Shown here: positions 58,498 through 64,000 of the stretch, one piece after another
Layout: the number at the start of each line of letters is the position of its first letter
How positions within the stretch are numbered: the stretch's first letter is position 1
Program-made: the position numbers and the translations under genes
The notes under the pieces: model-generated
Told to the model about the DNA's origin: nothing
The model's database searches: none
The model's input: only the letters and a program-made list of their open reading frames with translations
NCBI RefSeq assembly: GCF_002994745.2
Contig: NC_037092.1
Span: 22,965,001 to 23,029,000, forward strand
Direction: 5' to 3'
DNA: 64,000 nt
From: Rosa chinensis
Lineage: Eukaryota; Streptophyta; Magnoliopsida; Rosales; Rosaceae

Positions 58498-58787
58498 ATG
58501 TACGTGACACGTATGATCTTATTACAACTTATTGCTTTAAAGACAAGACTCGTTATTATACTCTTTTAATTGAGAAATATGACTGTTTAGAAGCAACCAA
58601 TCCCGTTATGCTGGGTGAAGGAGCTTAGAGGTCTATTAATACAATTACATATTTTGACAGTCATTTAAGTATCATTAGTTCAATGTTATGGTTCATAAAG
58701 TTGGATTATACTTCCATTTCAAAAAAAAAAAAAGGTTGGATTATACTTGTATGGTAAAAGTTGAGAGAGGTAAATGTATATACATAT
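58498..58787. other. Short spacer
   Basis: AT-rich, no gene. Confidence 0.5.
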
Positions 58788-58935
58788 GGCTTTTTATTAT
58801 TATTATTATTTTTTTTAATTCTAGACGACAGTGTAACTTCCTTCCTCACCTCATCTCTGATGTAAGTGAGATTTAAACTCATGATCTCCACGGTGTTATT
58901 TAGGCTAGCTAACCAATAGGTTACAGCTCAATGAC
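58788..58935 (-). mobile_element. tRNA-derived SINE
   Basis: On the minus strand it starts near GAGCTGTAACCTATTGGTTA, carries a B-box-like GAGTTTAAATCTC, and ends in an A-rich ATAATAATAATAAAA tail. It is flanked by identical 12-mers GTATATACATAT (58776-58787 and 58936-58947). It resembles the SINE at 20592-20746, so the two may be one family. Confidence 0.8.
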
Positions 58936-59014
58936 GTATATACATATAGTTAGAGAATAGGCATTCTCGGTTCATAATTAAGGAGCACCCTCTAATCTAA
59001 TAAATAAAGTCTTT

Positions 59015-60008
59015 TTTTTATCGAAATAGGTCAGCCATTTTATTAAATTCAACAAGCAGTACAAAAACGAAACACCCCTATGGGGTCTACAGAAAGAATC
59101 GTTCCTTAGAACCTCCTGAAATCTCTATTCTAAAAGAATAAAAACCCAAAAAGCCCTAGTACACCCACCTTTTAGAAAATCCACGCACCTTTATTATAAC
59201 AAAAACCAAGAAACCTCGAAGCAGACATAAAATGGAACCAACTACGGCTCTGGTTTTTGCTACCCAAACAAAATTTAAATAGTACTATGGGCCCTAGAAC
59301 CCCATTCTAGCCAAAAGCAAACCACAGCCCAGTTGGAATCCCAGATAGCCCAACCTGTTAGACCGTCAAATTCATCTCCACCCCTGTGAAGCCCAAACTT
59401 GGGGAGCCCAAAGCAAGGAGCCCAACAATAGTCAGCCCAGCAGGAGGACAAGGCAGCCCAATTAGCTCAGACACCATTGTCGATCTCCCTCATCTCAGAT
59501 CTCCACCCACCAAAGCCAGCACCGGCACCGGTGCCTCTATCAAGTGAAGCCCATGCCCAACGCCTGAACTCTGCAAGCACCAATGACGGAGGCTTAGCAC
59601 AATCCGTTACCACCGCTCCTAGCTCCGGAGCCGCCTCCGACACTCGAGATCGGGTCTTACCAACATTCCAGCCCCGAAGACCCCTGTCGGTTCCGCAATC
59701 AAAAACATCCACCACCAGATTGTCTCCCCCGCGGGACGACATTGAAAGTAGCCAATGACCAACATCTAGCACGACCATTGGATCGAGAATAAAACCGTAA
59801 GGAGAAAACAGATGGGCACGCCAGAGAACACCCCTGCACCACCGCCCACGAACCAACCAGACAAACGAAGGGAGGACATCCCCGCCATCAGAGTTGAAGG
59901 ATCACCACTGCCGGTTAGATTTAGAAATTTTATCGACAAGTAAACCCTAGCAAAGCTAGGTCAAGCATAAGAAAGGTATTAAGTTGACCAGTAATTGTGC
60001 TATTGTGC
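59015..60008 (-). mobile_element. LINE-like retroposon, about 1 kb
   Basis: Flanked by 16-base duplications AATAAATAAAGTCTTT (58999-59014) and AATAAATAAGGTCTTT (60009-60024), 15 of 16 matching. The minus strand ends AATAAAATGGCTGACCTA followed by an A-run (T-run at 59012-59019). The 5' half (59470-59930) is GC-rich and has an open frame 59467-59856 (MVRGRWCRGVLWRAHLFSPY...) and an antisense one; neither resembles a known domain. No reverse transcriptase is present. Confidence 0.78.
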
Positions 60009-60024
60009 AATAAATAAGGTCTTT

Positions 60025-60385
60025 GCTCATGTACATCTGTCCTAGAGAAAGTTTCAATTAGTCATTAATGTATTGATAAATAAAAAAAAATCATTAATGT
60101 GCGTGTGAGAGCCTTTGATTTCAGTTCTCTTTTCACAAATTTGAAAATTTTCCTATGTTTATAGCTACAATGGCAACAATATTTTGAGGTTCTTTGGAAT
60201 TGTTTTTCCTACCCCTTGCATATTATGTCATCCAACTTGTTCAACAAGCAGCTGGTCCGGTTGACTTCGTCATTAAAAATTTTCAATTATATTAGCATTT
60301 TTGAGGCAATTCATCACTTAAATTAAAAAAGTGAAATAAAAAGTAAATTTCTTCATATCACTTAAATTTTTTTTTTATTTCATTT
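60025..60385. other. Spacer, nothing recognised
   Basis: AT-rich, no gene. Confidence 0.5.
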
Positions 60386-62076
60386 AGAGAATTTTTTTTC
60401 GCACACCTCTAAATACTAAATACACATTCATTTTTTCATACATCCAACACTAGATTTTATGGATATATTAAATTACCAAAAGAGACATTTATATCAAAAA
60501 TCAAGTAACAAAGTTGGAATATACTATCCCGCTTTAAAGTTTTCTTCCCTCTACGTGAATGAAGATGCAACCTTAGTACCCTAGTTAGAAACAATTAACA
60601 TATATAAAAAAAACTCATAGGGCTAGTGAAAATTAATCAACAGATCAAAAAATTTCATTCCTGATAGTAAGATTAACAATTCTATAGATCAAAAAATTAC
60701 CTTGCTACACACTTTTACACGAAAAGGATCAAAATTATGAACAAAGAATAAGTGAAAAAATATATATATATTGTCTGCTAATTGGATAACTGATGTGAGC
60801 ATTCCCAAGGCAATCATCACACTTGTTGCAATTCCATTATCAACAGGACACCAAATAACAATGAAGGTCAATGCAGTGATGTCGATTCCACCATGTTCTC
60901 TATATTTGGTGAAACTAGGGGTGTGCAAAACACAGTACAAACCAGCCAAATCGGTCGAAACCGATCGGTAAATATGGTTTGGTTAAGGTTTTTTAGCGTT
61001 AAAATATGAAAACTGGTTCAATACCGAACCAAACGGTTTATGAATTGGCTTGGTTTGGTTTTTCTTTTACTTAAACCGCGAAACCTAAACCGACCGGTAT
61101 GTATTAAATATAATAGGAAAAAAATTTAAATTTATATACATAATATATATATGTATATTTATTTATTTGTGGGTAGTCTTTTATAAGTAAGATATAAATC
61201 TCCAATTATAATTTGATTCTCAAAATGATATACTACCATATTGAATCCTAGACCCAAAAGGCTTAAATACCAAATAAGTGAATCATTTTGAAACTATTTT
61301 GGATTTTGTTCTTTGATTATTAAATTTTTATTATTGAGATTGAGTTTTAGTATTTTTACTATGAATTTTTCATAAACAAAACGTCAATGCTATATAGGTT
61401 AAAACCGCCTTACCGACCGAACCAAACCATCTTTAAATGGATTGGATTGGATCGGATTAAGTTTATTTTCTTCGATGATTGATTGTCTAAAATGTCTAAA
61501 CCGCTTACTTTGGCATAGAGACGGTTGGAGTCAAAGCCGATCCAATCCAATCCAATCCGCGTGCAGCCCTAGGTGAAACACCATCTAAACAAAAGGGATT
61601 ATGCCACGGGCTAAGCTCCAGCTTCTGGAACTGACTCTAGATTTACATTTAAAAAAAAAACGAGCATAATTCTTTTTTGACGAGAATGCAAAGGACAATC
61701 CATCTTCTAACCTTGGATGGTTGTCACAAAAAAAAAAAAAAAACAAAAAAACAAAAATTTCATAATGAAAATTGCGTTGTGTTTGCCTCTCACATATTGT
61801 TATGTTAATTCTCTGTTCATAAGCCATCTAATAACCCATATAATCTATTTGTTCTTATTGAGGGTTTTTTTTTTTTTTTTTCAAGTCAAGATGGTATATA
61901 TAAAAGAAAGGATGTGTATACATATTTAGTAATTAGGTATGTGTATTGTGAATGAGGATGGTTTAGGAAGTTTAGGGTTGTGTTTTTGGTAAAATTATAA
62001 AATAAAAATTTGATAGGTGATGTATTAAGTATGGTATGTGTATCTAGTAATTAGCAATGTGTGAATAAAATTCTCT
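60386..62076. mobile_element. DNA element with about 40-bp inverted repeats, hosting a hAT element
   Basis: The left end is AGAGAATTTTTTTTCGCACA then CTCTAAATACTAAATACACA. The reverse complement of the right end is AGAGAATTTTATTCACACAT then TGCTAATTACTAGATACACA. TTCATTT repeats flank it at 60379-60385 and 62077-62083 (8 of 9 if one base is added on the left), suggesting a Mutator-type origin. A 656-bp hAT element at 60916-61571 is nested inside. The frames at 60689-60949 (minus) and 61585-61827 (minus) have no domain features. Confidence 0.75.
60916..61571. mobile_element. hAT MITE with perfect 8-bp target duplication
   Basis: The ends are TAGGGGTGTGCAAAAC and, on the complement of the right side, TAGGGCTGCACGCGGA. 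They are flanked by identical GGTGAAAC at 60908-60915 and 61572-61579. Both subterminal parts hold repeated ACCGAACC/GGTTTGG and CCAATCC words. It is non-coding. Confidence 0.92.
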
Positions 62077-62083
62077 TTCATTT

Positions 62084-63263
62084 ACCACTGCACGGCAAGA
62101 AGTTTCCTCAAAACGTTTTAATTTTAACACTATGAAATAATGAGTCATCAGAGTGCACAAGTTATATATAAAATTTTCTCTCCTTTAATAAATTACTCCG
62201 TCGAACTTTCTGCTTTGTAATCAGAACCAAAAAGAAAAGAGAAAGCTGTCTTCTCTGTGTTGGGATCTAAATTGATTCTTCGCCCACATATAATTGTATA
62301 TGAGTCTGATGACAAAAGCATAACCTGACCTTTATATTTCAGTCTGGTTAGTTTGGCCTTCATGTGAGCTCACTCGCATATCGCATTTGGACCCAATCAA
62401 TTTCTTAGCTTTCTGTTATTTTCGTTCCTTCTGTATATAACTAATTGAACAATTGCCTTTTACATCTGCATGCATCCTCCCTTTTATGAAAAGCTTGCAC
62501 TTTGGCCACCACCCCGTCCTCCACTACCCAAGTTTATATACTTTCGAGAAAATGAGATTCCAATTCATTTTTTTAGGGCTATAATTGAAGAAGAATAAAG
62601 AAGATGCTTATTTTGCAGTACGTGTAGATTGCCTTTGATTTGGTCCTTTTCACCAATGGTGGTTTCATCGCCATCTCATTAGTTTTCTTGGTATAAGGAG
62701 TTAGCAGCATAAAACAACTTTTCAGTAGTGTTCTTACAGATATGGATGTCAACTTTTTTATTCTGTCATGGCCAAAAAGTGTTTTTTTTCTTTTCCACAG
62801 AACAAAAGTACTAAGCAAGACCCTTTTGTGATAATGGAAGGTCGACGTTCAACTCCATCGATCTTTTTGGTTTGTTTCATATGCTTATGCCTATATGACT
62901 GTAACGATTTAAAGGTTTAATTTATCTGTCTGTGTTTAGAGATTAGTATTTTAATATTTATATATGTAGAAATGACTAATTAATTAGAAGTCTAAAACTA
63001 TGTACGTAAAGTTCATAGAATTCGATTCTAAGACAAAATCATCTTTTTCAATGATTTCTCCAATAATCTTCGAACTTCATTTTCTATGTGCTGTTATATT
63101 CCTAACTAGATGTTGGCTTCTCCTCCTAGTTCTTTCTTTATTAATTTTTTTATTCGATCCTTTCTTTTTGCATGAAATCCAAATATGGTAGAATTTAGTC
63201 AATTTATAGACTGAAGAAGGAACATTAATTATGGATAGAATTTTTATTCAGAAAGAAAACAAA
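62084..63263. other. Intergenic, nothing recognised
   Basis: Frames such as 62579-62818 (minus) and 63000-63191 (plus) are low-complexity and have no domain. No gene supported. Confidence 0.5.
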
Positions 63264-63580
63264 CTTTTTTTTATACGAAAAGACTATATATTAAAGATGG
63301 ATGCCATAAAGCTTACAATATCAAACATTAAGGCTCTGGAAGCCTCATTAGGGACTCTATTTGTCCACACATTTCCACTAACATGATTGTGGCCTAAATT
63401 AGCTAAAGCATATGCTACAAAGTTTGCTTCTCGGAGAATTTGTCTAAATGAGATTGAATCAAATCTTGTGGCAATGGCTTGGATATCTTGAACAATTTTG
63501 ATTAAACGCTAGGGCGGGTGTATAACTTTATTGACAGCATCAATGATTAGTTTGGAGTAGCCCTCCAAAAAGAGAACAAA
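63264..63580 (-). pseudogene. LINE 3' end with RNase H fragment
   Basis: The minus strand from 63580 reads FVLFLEGYSKLIIDAVNKVI, then a TAG at 63509-63511, then continues to REANFVAYALANLGHNHVSG and SRALMFDIVSFMAS, with the stop at 63284-63286. These words match the RVT_3-type RNase H domain at the end of plant LINE ORF2 (a -DSK-/D.. block and REAN-VA-ALA-LG). An A-run on the minus strand (T-run 63265-63272) closes the copy. It is a 5'-truncated dead insertion. Confidence 0.8.
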
Positions 63581-64000
63581 CTAATTACAAATAGTACCTA
63601 ACAAGACATATAGTAACAAAAAAGGTTGAATGGTCCTGTAAGATTCTCCTTGGTTTTGAAATTAGCTTGAGGTAGATCGAGTATGTCTGGATGAAATTCA
63701 AGAAAGAAATATGGTTGCTAACTACGTACCTTTGCTGAGTTCAACCTTAATTAGCATATTAGGCAGATGCAAGACGTTATGTTAGATTACAATTAAGGAC
63801 GAGACAAATAAAATTGAAGAACTACGTTTGCTAAGTTCAACCTCTGGTGATCTCAGTTCTGACCAAAAAAAAAAAACTCTGGTGATCACTACTTTGAAAT
63901 CTCTAAAATAAAATATAAAAAATAAAGGATAATGAAACCCGTAAAAATTCATTAATAATTTGAATCACCTTCCATCAAAAAACCTGGAATAACTTGCTTT
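63581..64000. other. Spacer at the window edge, nothing recognised
   Basis: AT-rich with a small direct repeat (CTTTGCTGAGTTCAACCT and GTTTGCTAAGTTCAACCT, 63731 and 63825). No gene seen. Confidence 0.45.

Noticed and set aside
59477..59758. 93-codon plus-strand frame rich in Pro and Ser
   Set aside because: It overlaps an equally long minus-strand frame in a GC-rich retroposon. No domain seen on either strand.

Overview
This window reads as nuclear DNA of a flowering plant, a eudicot. The genes have many short exons with GT-AG introns, long AT-rich spacers and plant-only families (BAHD acyltransferase, RHM, class I TPS, SWEET). The spacers are full of plant transposable elements: gypsy-type LTRs, LINE and SINE copies, and hAT, Mutator-like and Tourist-like elements. 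A rosid, perhaps Rosaceae, is my guess from general appearance only.

Layout. 1-3263: the 5' LTR and leader of a minus-strand LTR retrotransposon that runs off the left edge and has inserted into a BAHD pseudogene (3264-4555). 5463-8111: a solo LTR of the same family with a perfect 5-bp target duplication. 8245-10640: decayed LINE ORF1 and LTR-like debris. 10951-24298: a tandem duplication. Unit 1 holds the one intact BAHD gene (14253-15659) and is swollen by nested insertions. Unit 2 holds a third, dead BAHD copy (21774-23159). 25976-27074: a small two-exon gene for an unknown one-helix protein. 28361-30536: a six-exon SWEET2-type sugar transporter gene, minus strand. 31335-37027: SINE, MITEs, a Mutator-like element and a copia remnant. 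39022-41151: RHM1-type UDP-rhamnose synthase, plus strand. 42529-50372: a 17-exon TPS1-type trehalose-6-phosphate synthase, minus strand, with a roughly 5-kb 5' leader reaching about 55315. 55700-64000: no host gene recognised; LINE, SINE and DNA-transposon insertions.

Functional picture. The four recognisable host enzymes or transporters all touch sugar metabolism. RHM1 and TPS1 both consume UDP-glucose, SWEET2 moves sugars across a membrane (the tonoplast in Arabidopsis), and the BAHD enzyme probably malonylates sugar groups of phenolic glucosides. Nothing in the sequence shows joint regulation, so chance linkage is the default reading.

I found no unmistakably new biochemical system. The most informative content is the insertion history: a 3.1-kb BAHD duplication whose two halves date a SINE, then an LTR in the SINE tail, then a hAT element in the LTR. 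There is also an ORF1-only LINE derivative with intact ends and target duplication. Exon borders were set by hand from splice signals, reading frame and remembered family sequences; no alignment or database search was run.
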